Source: Strongyloides papillosus (lineage: Eukaryota > Nematoda > Chromadorea > Rhabditida > Strongyloididae). Taken from it: DNA of 64,000 bases. Location of the stretch: NCBI GenBank assembly GCA_005656395.1, contig SRSI01000004.1, positions 806,001 through 870,000 of the forward strand, given 5' to 3'. The first letter of the stretch is position 1; each line of letters starts with the position of its first letter. Below are positions 22,701 to 33,196 of this stretch, piece after piece. A program made the position numbers and the translations under genes. The notes below the pieces were generated by a model. That model searched no databases. It was given only the letters and a program-made list of their open reading frames with translations, and was not told the origin of the DNA.

Positions 22701-23568
22701 GTTAGCGCAATGACATTCAGAAATACCTACGGTGAAGCTGAAGAGCAACTTTTTACAAACACTCATGTACAAGCTGATAGAAAGTACGTAGGAAAGTGTA
22801 GAAAATGTAAAGTAGCACAAGAAACGTGCTACCATATATTAAGCTGCTGTGATGCTTGGGTCGGAACACTATATGTGGAAAGACATAACAGAATAGCACG
22901 CCTAATATATGAAGAGTTGTGTAGAAAGTACAAACTGAAAGTACCAAAAGTAAATGAAAAAATACCACTACTATTGGAAAATGATGAAGTATGCTTAAGA
23001 TGGAATTACACAATACCTGCATCAACTTCAATCTACCACCGCAAACCAGACTTGTATCTCCACCTGAAAAAAGAAGGAAAAATCTTTTTGATAGAAGTTT
23101 CTGTTAATGCTTTGAAGAACATTTTAAGACAGAGGAAACTGAAATTGGCACGCTATAGTGTAAATGGTGAAAAGCTACTAAAGTTTGAAGAAGTAGATAC
23201 AGTCAAGGCGGGTAACAATATCAAGAAAGATCTAGAATCAAGAATGAAATGTTCGGTAGAAATAATTCCAATAATAGTTGGTAACTTGGGTGAATGGTTA
23301 ATGGAATTCGATGTTTACTTAGAAAAGCTGAAACTCGATGTTAGAATGAAACAAAGAATGTCTGCAATCTCAATACATACAGCTAATCGTATTATCAAAA
23401 GACACCTATGTGTAGCTCCTGAAAAACTAATCTGAATTTTAACCACTTATTAATAAAAATTATTATGGTTTATTTAAGTTATTTATTATCATATCTAACA
23501 TATTTTATTATTGTAACATCCTGACATTGTAATTTAATTATTTATGTTGATAAGATGAAATAAAAGAT
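19758..23568 (+). mobile_element. tRNA-Glu-inserted R2/R4-like LINE, element 2
   Basis: A 3811-bp element directly after a 16-bp remnant of tRNA-Glu. Its 5' junction follows the same GACCACA as element 1. Its 3' end, GATGAAATAAAAGAT, is followed by TAGACCACATGGGA, so its target duplication is 9 bp (TAGACCACA, 19749-19757 and 23569-23577). It therefore inserted into the target copy downstream of element 1 (or the reverse order) using the same top cut but a different first cut. Confidence 0.92.
19953..23435 (+). CDS. LINE ORF: Myb domain, reverse transcriptase and restriction-like endonuclease
   Basis: 1160 codons, intact. Residues about 4-50 are a clear Myb/SANT repeat (KWTNDDIERLV...WETLTKEFPGRT). 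A basic coiled-coil-like stretch rich in K, E and R follows (about 170-290). RT motifs: AAGVDLIPT (about 371), NYRPITMMPTDYK, WIDFSKAFDSI, RRGILQGDSLSP and FMDD (about 616). The C-terminal CCHC CRKCKVAQETCYHILSCC starts near 948. KPDLYL (about 1031) and IEVSV (about 1048) form the endonuclease centre. Domain order matches the neighbouring ORF at 16030, but the sequences are quite different, so these are two families, not two copies. Compared with Bombyx R2 there is no obvious N-terminal zinc finger. Expression probably depends on read-through, as no promoter is evident. Confidence 0.93.
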   Translation: MTTKWTNDDIERLVYRVNELGSKKETWETLTKEFPGRTALALKSKYGKERNFVKEVKLTPTTSISNSKENGKENDDNGKTIMQTRTDVTQYNDGNAANDEQNCLDETMKMLNIKFNKLFDSVCKNKGPKKLVKFRVNMNHPKIKLIDQILMNWIERYKDFNTAKSRKTIKKLILTAGLVLRSEITGSCTPKKRISKSELNLKKKIKKLRIKIEAINEEKERRKCKANGSAPPKPKHNPKLLYREMNKKKVKLDHLHCQTEEMIKHLENEYEQKRIGNEKLNVRRNFELNPSIKVLKTEGESYDGKEEELLMEDAIQFYHELYSEGQPPSKTPILDEYEQHVKKNYRNIPEMLSKDRIREIVALKVKYSANFKAAGVDLIPTFCYKYFKSALNYLQDWVYGILNKEIRIMKSDCIGRTILLFKSGCRKQPQNYRPITMMPTDYKILTGTIAEILSEQIGPDFISREQLAIRRKVNGTLEGLAIDKFIIASTTFRASERKTGTQLCTSWIDFSKAFDSIYRSSLHRIVDMLPISSYIKDLLKEITKKWQSQLVLNNRNSGNEVNENMFQIRRGILQGDSLSPILFVLVLNAASFKLNQQNKIKLRQKLKKNLEMNRQSFMDDIKLYSDDVSTMDKLKQILHSYGHEVGLQMNQKKCSDLVIDAKNPKAETEIESQLPFPVNKDGYKYLGLTQTTFDLNKICMASLQEKILPNVSKIFSSKLSVRQMKNLFNSTIVPASNYIATNIQSKQKINGLLNDLEKLDTKIRSIMEKNNVKFYSTSTARLYIDESDGGYGMKSLRSEAAISYINKSLYIVFNERLEPLLELYQIMTSKGNQNPLNNASKLAEIFKFKLNFSKPNEVTINGIQINSLKEARTKVKEIIRKHENDKWLQDWGKSMKYAKTFIELKDRIELPYMKTNVSAMTFRNTYGEAEEQLFTNTHVQADRKYVGKCRKCKVAQETCYHILSCCDAWVGTLYVERHNRIARLIYEELCRKYKLKVPKVNEKIPLLLENDEVCLRWNYTIPASTSIYHRKPDLYLHLKKEGKIFLIEVSVNALKNILRQRKLKLARYSVNGEKLLKFEEVDTVKAGNNIKKDLESRMKCSVEIIPIIVGNLGEWLMEFDVYLEKLKLDVRMKQRMSAISIHTANRIIKRHLCVAPEKLI

Positions 23569-23988
23569 TAGACCACATGGGATACCAGGGTACCGAAAAA
23601 TACCAACTTTCACTTAATATTAATATATTATTACATTTAATTATAGAGAAAACTTATATAAAAACGGTCATAGTAATATAATATATTTTAAAAATAATTT
23701 AAAATATTATTTTATCATTTCTATATTACTAAACTTTATGCGCAAATAAAATATTTTATTGTTTTTTTTTGTTTTTTAAATTTTACAACTAATTTTATAC
23801 TAATGATGATAAAAAATATATGGTATAGCAATAAAATTGTTGTAATGTGGTTTTTAGACTTTAAAATAATTAAAATTATTGTTTAAATTCTGCAAAGTAA
23901 TTTTTTATGCGACATATTAAGCTTTCAATTTGTTCTATTTAAAAAAATCACTTTTAATACTCTTTAAATATTTATGTTATTAATAATA

Positions 23989-24892
23989 CACACAAAATTT
24001 AGAAAAATCAAATTTTTCTGATTTGAGACTAATTTTATCGCAATTATCCCGCACATTTAAATTAAAAGTAACAATTAAAGAGTTGGTAAAATAAGTTACT
24101 TTTTTTCTGTGATATTATTCTCATCATAAAATTTAAGTTGTGTTATATAATACATTTTCAAATACAAAATTAGATGCTAATTTTAAATAAAATTGTAAAT
24201 GGTTTTATAAAGAAAATATACTAAAATAGCATAGTATTTTTTAAAAGTTTTAATATTTTTAATTATTGTAAATTATTTTTTTTTGGTAAAATTGTACTCA
24301 TCTGAAAGCACAATTGTTGTTTTTATATTATCTTTAAAAACCATCTTTGTAAATTAATATTCTAAAAAAGTTATAAAATTATATGTATTTTTGTTCAAAG
24401 TAAAAAATAATTTTTAAATATTTTTATTCAAAATATGAGCAAATACTACAATAATGTTTTTAATTCTTAATACTTTGTGTAGTTAAACAATAGTTCTTTG
24501 CTTCTTGTTATTGTTTTAAGGAGATTTTTGAAATTATTATCACTAGTAGATTGTTTAAAATAATGATTTTAGTTAAAACATTAACAACTTTACACGAAAT
24601 TGACATCTAATAACGTATTTTATAAAAATAAAAATTAAAAAAGACTCTAACATGAGCATAAAATCATAAAAAATAGCATGACTAAAAAAAAGTTACATTA
24701 TCTAAAAATATCAAATTTATTTTTTTTAAAAATGGTAAAATTTATATGTCAGCATAAATTTTGCATCATTTTTAAAGTTTGTGTTATTGTTTGATAATTT
24801 AAAAATTTGAGTAAAATTTAATTTTTTTAACAGGTTAGACATTTTATTATATTTTATGAAGAATTGCTAAAATTTGTGCAGATTTCTTTGTG
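23989..24892 (+). mobile_element. Mariner-like MITE, family M, copy 1
   Basis: 904 bp between TA dinucleotides (23987-23988, 24893-24894) with short inverted ends CACACAAA/TTTGTG. The internal phrase GACTAATTTTATCGCAATTA is shared, with drift, with the copies at 30320-31264, 32056-33001 and 51030-51690. No ORF. Confidence 0.6.
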
Positions 24893-25475
24893 TAATAAAG
24901 TTTCAAATGAAAAAATTTAAAAAAGAAATATATCATTTACCATAATATTTAAAATTAATACTAACGAAATTTAAATATTATCATGAAGAAGAGTAAATGG
25001 TAAATGATATATGTTAAGGTGTGGTGTTATTATTGTCAACGAAAAATTTTCATTTTTTAAACTAACGATTAGTGAAAGGTAAATAATTAAGAGTTCATAA
25101 AGAGTAGTTTTCTTTTTTAAATGGATTTATATATTTAAAATTTTGCGCAAATTTTTATTTTCCAATAAATTTTATACCATTTTGTGGATATTTCTTGTAC
25201 TAAATAATTTTTAAGTAGAGCAATATAAGCAAATCATCGTGAAAATTAATAAAAAAAATTAGCGTAAACGTTAAGAAAAATTAAAATAAATAATCATGTT
25301 TTTTGATTTTTTATACATCTACGTTTCGCTAAATATTTAACTTTTACTTATTATCAAAATAAGTGTCTCATTTGTTTCTATAAAAAAATTTAAACTAAAA
25401 GTAATTTTTTGTCTTAAATATTTACTAGTAACCTATTTGCTTTAGATATTAAAACAATTAAATTGCAAAAGATTT

Positions 25476-26286
25476 TCCAACCAACCGGATTCGAACCAGT
25501 GACCTAAGGATATCAGCAACTAAATCTACAGTCCTCCGCTCTACCGGGTGCACGTCAACTATTCAAAATTTTCTGTCAAAAAACGCGATTTAGAAAAATC
25601 ACGGTTTTTTGACAAAAAATGCATTTTAGAAATTTCATAGTAAAAATAATGCATTTCTACTATGCAATTAATAAAATGCAAAAACCTCAGTATTCTCGAC
25701 TACCGAGAAACTGGGTTTTATAAACCGGCGACATCGAAAATGTACCAACCCTACACTTATTTCATTTCATTCACTTAAAATTTTTCTGTCACTTTAAAAA
25801 AAACAAAAGTACACATAGTATATACATTTTCCCAAAGAATGGTAGTAATTTTCTTCCCTTGTCTTTTTAAGAAATAAATAAATTTTGTGTTTTTTTTCAA
25901 AAATATGACATGCTTAAAGTAAAACTGTATAAAGAAAAAAATATTGCATCGAAAATTTTTTTTTAAAAATTTTTTATTACGACTGTACCAGTAGAATTTT
26001 GTTAAAAAATAATTCGTAGAATATTTCTTCCAATTCCTTATATGAGGACTAGACTATGCGATGCTAGTTAAAGGGAGGCCACGGGTCAAGACTTATCAAC
26101 AAATTGATAAAAATAGTGTAATTTTGATGTTTTTTTATTATTATATTTGTTAATACTCCACACTTAAACTTATTTTGAAAAGGTACTTTTAACACAAATT
26201 TGGAGTTTTATGTATCACGGTGAATTTGTAAAAAAGGCATTGTAGAGTTGACGTGTTACCCGCTCTACCAACTGAGCTATGGTCGG
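25476..26286 (-). pseudogene. tRNA-Tyr (GUA) gene, intron-containing, split by tTIR-1
   Basis: The 3' part (25476-25545) has T-arm, anticodon loop with GTA and a short intron after the anticodon (TTTAGTTGCTGAT-like). The 5' part (26261-26286) has acceptor CCGACCA and box A TAGCTCAGTTGG. The acceptor pairs with TGGTTGG. A 715-bp element interrupts the D-arm, duplicating CGCTCTACC (25537-25545, 26261-26269), tRNA positions about 18-26. A second element sits at -8/-1. The tRNA is disrupted. Confidence 0.93.
25546..26260. mobile_element. tTIR-1 element, copy B (in tRNA-Tyr D-arm)
   Basis: 715 bp. Left end GGGTGCACGTCAACTATTC; right end, reverse-complemented, GGTAACACGTCAACTC. Subterminal TTTTCTGTCAAAAAACGCG. 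The conserved block at 25681-25795 contains CTGGGTTTTATAAACCG. Target duplication 9 bp. No ORF. Closest relative in the window is copy D (38268-39232). Confidence 0.9.
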
Positions 26287-26294
26287 GCGAGAAC

Positions 26295-27055
26295 GGGATC
26301 AGCCTAACTAGCCAAATTAAAACGCGTCATAACTCTTGACTGAAATTTAGCTTATATAGTGTTTTTATATAGTTTTGGCATTTTTTTCTATACTTTTAAG
26401 GGTTATTTATGATAATTTATATTATCATTACTATATTTATCTTAAAAACTACGTGATTAATAGAATAATAATTGTATGATATGCTTTATCAGTTATTTTT
26501 GTTTTAAACACACTTTTTAATTAAATTTAAAGAGATTTCTGTTAAAAGTGAACTACCAACTTAATTTTTATGAATAAACTTAAAAATATCACTTCATACA
26601 CTTTTTATCTTTTGAACAAAATGTTTGTTGTAAGAAGAATTCTTTGTTAAAATCAATGTTAAAAAATATATTTTATGTATTATATATAAGTTTATGAAAT
26701 CATTTTTCATAAAATAATCTTGTTTTCTAAAACATTGTGTCTTTTACTATGGGTATTACAATTAAAGATGCCATTAAATGTATTAATATACATTTGATGA
26801 ATTGTACCACATTTAGAAAAAAATATTATTTTTACTTTTACAAGAATTTTTATTTGCATTTATCTAGACAAAATGATCAAAAAATTGAATATTATCATTC
26901 TGAGTTAAGCTACGTTATTGAAAATAAAGTTCATTTCCGAGAATAAGCCTTAAAATGTACATAAAATGTTAAGATTCTTAAAAAAACATTCATATAAACT
27001 AAATTCCAATCAAGAGTTTTGACGCGTTTTAATTTGGCTAGTTAAGGTGTACTCG
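26295..27055. mobile_element. tTIR-3-type element at -8/-1 of tRNA-Tyr
   Basis: 761 bp with ~55-bp inverted termini sharing TAACTAGCCAAATTAAAACG. The outermost ~10 bases differ between ends (GGGATCAGCC and CGAGTACACC). The 8-bp duplication GCGAGAAC is at 26287-26294 and 27056-27063. Since the tRNA-Tyr 5' end is 26286, the duplicated bases are exactly -8 to -1. A 69-codon ORF inside shows no motif and is probably chance. Confidence 0.8.
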
Positions 27056-27063
27056 GCGAGAAC

Positions 27064-27991
27064 GGTTAATTATATTTTTTACTAAATAAAAGTCTTTTTA
27101 CCTTATTTATAAGTTAGTTTATTTAATGTCTTTTAAAATTAATTTTAAAGTAAAAATTAACTTTCATTATATTAAAAAAATATTATTTTTGTTAATCAAC
27201 ATAATATAAAAGTAATGCTTAAATTCTACAGTGGTAAAAATACAGTCTATAAAAAGTTTTTAATAAATCTAATAGTAAATTAAACATTTTTATCATTATA
27301 TTTCTATTTGTTTTTTCACCAGTTTTATTTATATATTATTTAAATATTTTATTTATAGATAATTGGAGACAGATAAATAAACTTTACTTTACGTTAAACT
27401 TCTTTTCTTTTAATTGGTAAATATGTTGAAAAGCTATGAATTCATGCTCTGGTGCAGTAATATTTGATAGGAAATTACTAATAGATAATTAATTAAAATA
27501 TTTTATTTAAGATAATAAGAAATTTTACAATTAATGGGATTAAAGTTATTATATAATTTAGAAGAAAAGCTAGATTGTTTTTACTTTACTTAATATTTTG
27601 CTTGATATCTCAGATGCATTAACATTTGTGATAGTAATAAAATAATTTGGAACATTAAAAAAGAGTATATACATTCTCACAATAGAGTACTATGTATTGT
27701 ATGAAATAATCTTTTTATTCATTGCATTAATTTATATTTCTTCTTTGAATATGGTATCATTTAAAGTAATATCATTTAAAACTTATATATTTGTAAATGT
27801 TCCCGCTACGAATTACAGTCATATCAAGACACATCAGATCATAACTACAAAAATAAAATAATATTGTTATATAAAGAAATTCGTTAAAAAACGTACAAAA
27901 CTTTAATTTGCTGTTTTAATATAAAAAACTCATAACGTAATATAAAAAAAGAAACGTAGTAAAAAGTTGCTATAAAGAGTAAAAGGGTCCT
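27064..27991. other. AT-rich spacer
   Basis: No gene or repeat boundary that I can support. Confidence 0.5.
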
Positions 27992-28063
27992 TGGAGATAT
28001 GGGGAATCGAACCCCAGCCCTCTCCCATGCTAAGGGAGCGCTCTACCCCTGAGCTATATCCCC
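27992..28063 (-). tRNA. tRNA-Ala (AGC)
   Basis: Complete. Acceptor GGGGATA pairs with TATCTCC (one wobble), box A is TAGCTCAGGGG, the anticodon loop TTAGCAT has AGC, and box B is GGTTCGATTCC. The tTIR-2 copy 2 begins four bases upstream of the tRNA 5' end and keeps the first four bases through the duplication. Confidence 0.95.
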
Positions 28064-28067
28064 ACGA

Positions 28068-29008
28068 GGTGGCAAGTCATTTCTTCAATATTTTCTGTCA
28101 AAAAGGCAAAACACTATTCCAACCAAAATTATTTTTTATATACGCGACAAAACGTTATTCCAAGGTAATAATTTATGTTTATATTAATAAAAAAAAGAGT
28201 TGATTATTAAATTAATGATAAGTAATTTATGGTAAACAAGAGTTAGAAGTACAATTGATACCACTATTTTGTGAATTGTGAAAAATCTGTATTTTCAAAT
28301 GTATTTTTGATAATTTTATAAAAGTGTATGTGTAAATTATTATAAATTCGAATTAGCTGTTAATTTTTTGGTAATATATAGTTACAAACGTATATATATA
28401 TAATTCATTTATCAGTGGAGATTTTTTTTAATAAGTAGTCTCTTTTGATTTCAGCTATTAAAGTTTTTATACTCCTTTGTTAATTTATTTGGTAAAAGAT
28501 TACTGTAAATTTTTGTTGTTCCTAAACATAGACATATTAAAATTATCATAACATTGAACAACATAAATAAAGCATATTATTAATTAATACATATTTTTTT
28601 AATTTAATTACCAATTTTTTAATATTGATGCATTCTTCTTAATAAGTCCTTAAGATAATGACATTGTTAATTTATATATTTAATTAAATAGACAATAAAA
28701 AGATTGTAAGAAATAATAAATCTAATTATTTATCACTTTTATTTAAACTTTAATTGTCATATCAGTAAATTATTTACTACATTTCTAAAAATTACTTTTC
28801 TTATGATCAAATTCCAATAAGCGTATAAAATAAATACTATTTTATTTAATAAGATAGTTACTTTCACAGGTAAAAAAGTTATTCAACATAATCTAAATTG
28901 CTTATTATATGATAGAAATTAATTATTTGTAAATGTTCGCGGCAAAATTTTGGTTGGAATAGTGTTTTGCCTTTTTGACAGAAAATATTGAAGAAAAGCC
29001 TTGCCACC
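28068..29008. mobile_element. tTIR-2 element, copy 2 (at tRNA-Ala 5' end)
   Basis: 941 bp with inverted termini GGTGGCAAGTCATTTCTTC / GGTGGCAAGGCTTTTCTTC. The 8-bp duplication CCCCACGA is at 28060-28067 and 29009-29016. On the tRNA strand this is TCGT|GGGG, so again -4/+4. It is almost identical to copy 3 (60302-61242), implying recent activity. Here the left end faces the tRNA, whereas in copies 1 and 3 the right end does. Confidence 0.92.
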
Positions 29009-29016
29009 CCCCACGA

Positions 29017-30317
29017 GACCCGCCCTTTTCATTTTGTTGCTGAAATAAACTAGTAAATTGTTAACACCTTTTTTAAAACTAATATAATAAATATTATCTT
29101 TTTTCAGATGTAAATTATTACTTTGTTTCAAAATTTTTTACAGAAATATAATATTGTAGTCATTTTTTTTATAAAAATAAAACTGATGATAACAAGAAAG
29201 TTAATTCACTCTACATTTGTTATTAGTCAAAATTCATTTGAAACAGTATAAGTAGTAAAAATTTTATTTTAATTGTATCGAGCATGTAGAAATGCTCATA
29301 ATATATAATCATTATTATATTTAAATTTACGTAAATTACAATTAAGGGAGAAATTTAATCTATATTCATATTTAAATTTTACTTAAGTTATGATTATTTG
29401 TTAACTATTTACATGTTATTATCATATTAAATAAATTAATAGTTAAATTTTATAAGATTTGTATTGTAGGAATTTGTACTGGCGCGTTTCTAGGCCAGGT
29501 TGAGAGTCCAAAATATTCAGATACGTAAAAATTTTATTTTATTAAACCAAACACAAATTAATACAATAAAAGATCACAATTAACTTTTATAAAAATTGGG
29601 CCCACTAAAATTTAATGAGGGAGATAAGAAAATAAGATAACTTACATTTATAACCAATTTTAACTTGTAGCCCTGTGAATTTATCAGCGCACAAGTATTA
29701 ACTTAAACCCCTAAAATAGGCAAATACGTTAGATTATGAAATATCTCATACAATAAAATCAGAAATGTAAAATGAAAATGATTTTAAAATTTTTAAGTTT
29801 ATATACCAAATGTCATGATTGGTAAAATGTAATCTATTATTTAAGCTAACTAATTTCGCGCGAACGATTAAAGATCAAAATTAAAGAATTTACAAAAGTA
29901 CAACATAGATAATTTCCCAAAATTATCTTACTTAATATTTTAAATTAATGTTCGGAATGATGAAATATATCTATCAAAATTATAACACTTTAAATTAAAT
30001 AAAATTGATAATATGAGATTTTTAAAAAGTTGACAATTATTTTTGTTAAAATTTCAATTATTGTACAAAAACCGATTGCTCTCATGACAAGATGTACAAT
30101 CACACTATATAAAGATATTTAAGTTTAATTTCATTGTAACGTTGATGTAAAAACTTTCTTCATCTTCTAATAATTGTTTTTCTACTGTATACCAATTTTT
30201 TTGGAAAAATTTTTAAATATAACTAGCCTTCTTACAGAAAAAGATGAATTGATTCATTTTGTACAAATTATTTTTATCTATATTACCAACTGTAGAACTG
30301 CATTCGGCAGATTCAGC
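29017..30317. other. AT-rich spacer
   Basis: No gene recognised. A slightly GC-richer phrase, TGGCGCGTTTCTAGGCCAGG, at about 29480 lacks any structure or partner that I can identify. Confidence 0.5.
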
Positions 30318-30319
30318 TA

Positions 30320-31264
30320 CACACAAAATAAAAAGAACAAATTTTGACAATTCTATCTATAATGCAAAAAAATGTCTCACCATTTTAAAAAATTGAATAT
30401 TATTCAAATTCAAAAAATATCAAGCGACAGAAAACATTTTTATACAACTCAAAATGTTAGATTGTCGCTTACTTTTTGCCGTTTTTTTACAAAGATATAT
30501 GTTTGACTTTTAAATTAATGTGAATTTTTTTAATTTTGATATTTTTTATGACATTATGCTCATTTAGATCTTAACTTGTTTTTTTATTTTATAAAATATG
30601 ATATTAAAAGTCAATTTCGTGTAAAATTATTAATGTTTAAATAAAGATCATTATTCTAAACAATCTCCTAACAACAAAAAGTTTAAAAATTTCATAAAAA
30701 TAACAATGAAAAGCAATAATTATCTACTCACACAAAGCATTATTAATTAAAAAGCATTATTTTAGTATTCTTTCTTATTTTAAATTAAAATATGTAAAAG
30801 TTACTTTTTTACTAGAAATAAAAATCTATATTATTTTATAACTTTTAATAAGTTTGATTTTTAAAGATGATTTTTAAAAGACATTATGAAAAAAATTTAG
30901 AGTATCAAATGTGAAAATTTCATAAAATACAATTTATAATAATTTAAACTATTGAAAAATATTAAAAAAATGTACTGTAATATGTTAAAAATGTTTTTTA
31001 TAAAAGTTTTTGTAATTTTACATAGAATTAAATTTTAATCATGTATTTTAAAATAAATTGTAGAAAACAACTTGTATTCTAAAATAAAAATAGTATACTA
31101 GAAAAATAGAAACTTATTTTAATAATTCCCTAACTATTGTTTTAATTTTTATAAACGAAATAATTGCGGTAAAATTAGTCGTAAATTAAAAAAATTCAAA
31201 TTTTTTTAGGTGGGACAAATTGTTACATTTTATACAAACCTGTGTCCTTTTTATTTTTTGTGTG
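30320..31264 (-). mobile_element. Mariner-like MITE, family M, copy 2
   Basis: 945 bp between TA dinucleotides (30318-30319, 31265-31266). Inverted termini are CACACAAAATAAAAAG and CACACAAAAAATAAAAAGG. The internal sequence is the reverse complement of copies 1 and 3 (AATTGCGGTAAAATTAGTCG near the right end). No ORF. Confidence 0.7.
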
Positions 31265-32055
31265 TAGCCTGTAGACCATAATTTATAGAAGAATTTTATG
31301 TATTAAAACGTAAATCAAAATATTGTTATTAAAAAAATTAGCTATTTTTTCACTAAAAACATTGACAGTACTTTTTAGTATTTGACAAGCTAGTTTTTGA
31401 CCAATCTCTTTATATTAATTTTTTTTCTTATTGATTGCTTGCACTTTTTAAATGAATCATAAAACAAAAATATCATTTACTTTTACCAAAGTTATTTGAA
31501 AGACAAAACAACACGAAAAAGTAGTGTTTTTAAAAATAACATGGTCTATTATAAACTAAAACTTTTAATGTTCTTTTTATTTACCAAGTTAACAAAAAAA
31601 AACTTAATGACTATTTAATCAGAAAGATGGTATAGTTTAAATAAAGTTATGTTAATCAAAACATTAATTTTTACAAAAAAATAAAAAAATTGTTATCTAA
31701 ATAATCGTAACATGCTATGTTGTCAACTAATAAAATTTATTATAGATTTATCTTTTAAATTAGACTGAAATCTACGTAAAAAATAATATTTTATATTTTT
31801 AATCAAGTTATCACAAGGTTATACCTATTTAACGTTCAATTTTTTGAAAACTGTTGTCATTTTTTAAATCATAATCTTGCCAATAATCAATTAATTCCAA
31901 TGCTACTATGTTTTTGAACTATTCCACTATTTTATTTTTTTAATGGCATACTAACCAAACTATTTTGTCAACTTTGATGAAGATTATCTTCTTAACAAAA
32001 CTATACTAAAATTCTAAAAAAAAAGTGTTTTTTTTAAAAATAACATAGTCTAATT

Positions 32056-33001
32056 CACACAGAAAAAAAGTGGAAAGCATTTTTGCGTAAAATGTAATGA
32101 AATTTTTCCACCTAACAAAATTTGAATTTTCTAATTTGCGACTAATTTTAACGCAGTTATATCTTACATAAAAATTAAGCAATAATTAAGTAGTTATTAA
32201 AAAAAGTTTCTATTTTTTATTATATCATTGTTATTTTTAAACTAAGATTGTTTTCTACAATACATTAAATATAAGATTATAATTTAATTTTATATAAGAT
32301 TATAAATGCGTTCATAAAAAGTTTTTTTTAACATATCACAATATTTTTGTTAATAAGTTTAAGTAGTTTGAATTATTATAAATTTTGCTTCTTTATGAAG
32401 TTACACTCTTCTAAAGGCGGAAATGTTTTTGGTACTTTAAAGGTTCATATTTAAAAATCAAATCTATGAAAAGTTCTAAAATTATATGGATTTTTATCTA
32501 TAGTAAAAAACATCTTTTACATATTTAAACTTAATATATGAACAAATACTAAAATAAATATTTTTAATTATTAATGCTTTTTATAGTTAAATAATAATTT
32601 TTGGCTTTTTGTTATTGTTATTATGAATTTTTATATTTGTTGTTACTAGTAAATTATTTAGGATAATGATTTTTTGTTAAAACATAACAACTCTACACGA
32701 AATTGACTTCTAACAACATGTTTCATGTATATTAGAAAAAAAAATAGATACTAGAATTAGCATTATATCAAAAATATTAAGATTAAATAAAAGTTACATT
32801 AATTAAAATATAAAACATATGTAATTTTGTAAAAAAAACAGCAAAGTTTTGCGACAATCCGATATTTTTCATCGTTTAAAACATTTTTGCTCTTGCTTGA
32901 TAATTTTAAAATTTGAATAAATGTTGATTTTTTTAACAGGTGGGAAATTTTTTTGCATTTTATGTAATAATGTCGAAAGTTTTCCATTTTTTTTCTGTGT
33001 G
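32056..33001 (+). mobile_element. Mariner-like MITE, family M, copy 3
   Basis: 946 bp with inverted termini CACACAGAAAAAAAGTGGAAA / CACACAGAAAAAAAATGGAAA, each followed by an A/T segment ending in CCACCT. Flanking bases (TT and TC) no longer form a TA pair. Alignable with copies 1 and 2. No ORF. Confidence 0.65.
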
Positions 33002-33196
33002 TCATATCTAAAAATTTTTAAACTTTTAAGTTCCTTTGGCTAAAAAACAATCTTTTAGCTATTTACTCATAAAAATGTTGTTGAATTTATAGAGAGTTAT
33101 AAAGAAGATAAAGTTTATTTTTTTATATTTTTTACTACAAAAATTATATCAATTTCTATTTTAAAAAATTAAGGAGTTAAAAATCTATATTCATTC

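Larger units (their letters stand above)
15891..23582 (-). pseudogene. tRNA-Glu (UUC) gene split by two LINEs
   Basis: The 3' 66 or so bases (15891-15957) carry T-arm, variable loop, anticodon (loop TTTTCAC, UUC) and D-arm. The last five 5' bases (TGGGA on the plus strand) are at 23578-23582. Together they make a good tRNA-Glu with acceptor TCCCATG/CATGGGA. Two LINEs of 3.78 and 3.81 kb lie between, separated by only a 16-bp piece of the same tRNA (TAACCACTAGACCACA, 19742-19757). The gene is disrupted in the acceptor stem and D-arm duplications and cannot fold from one transcript. Confidence 0.93.

Noticed and set aside
26737..26946. 69-codon ORF inside the tTIR-3-type element
   Set aside because: Too short for a transposase and without catalytic motif.
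27991..28203. 70-codon ORF
   Set aside because: It overlaps the tRNA-Ala gene and the tTIR-2 terminus; conceptual translation of noncoding sequence.
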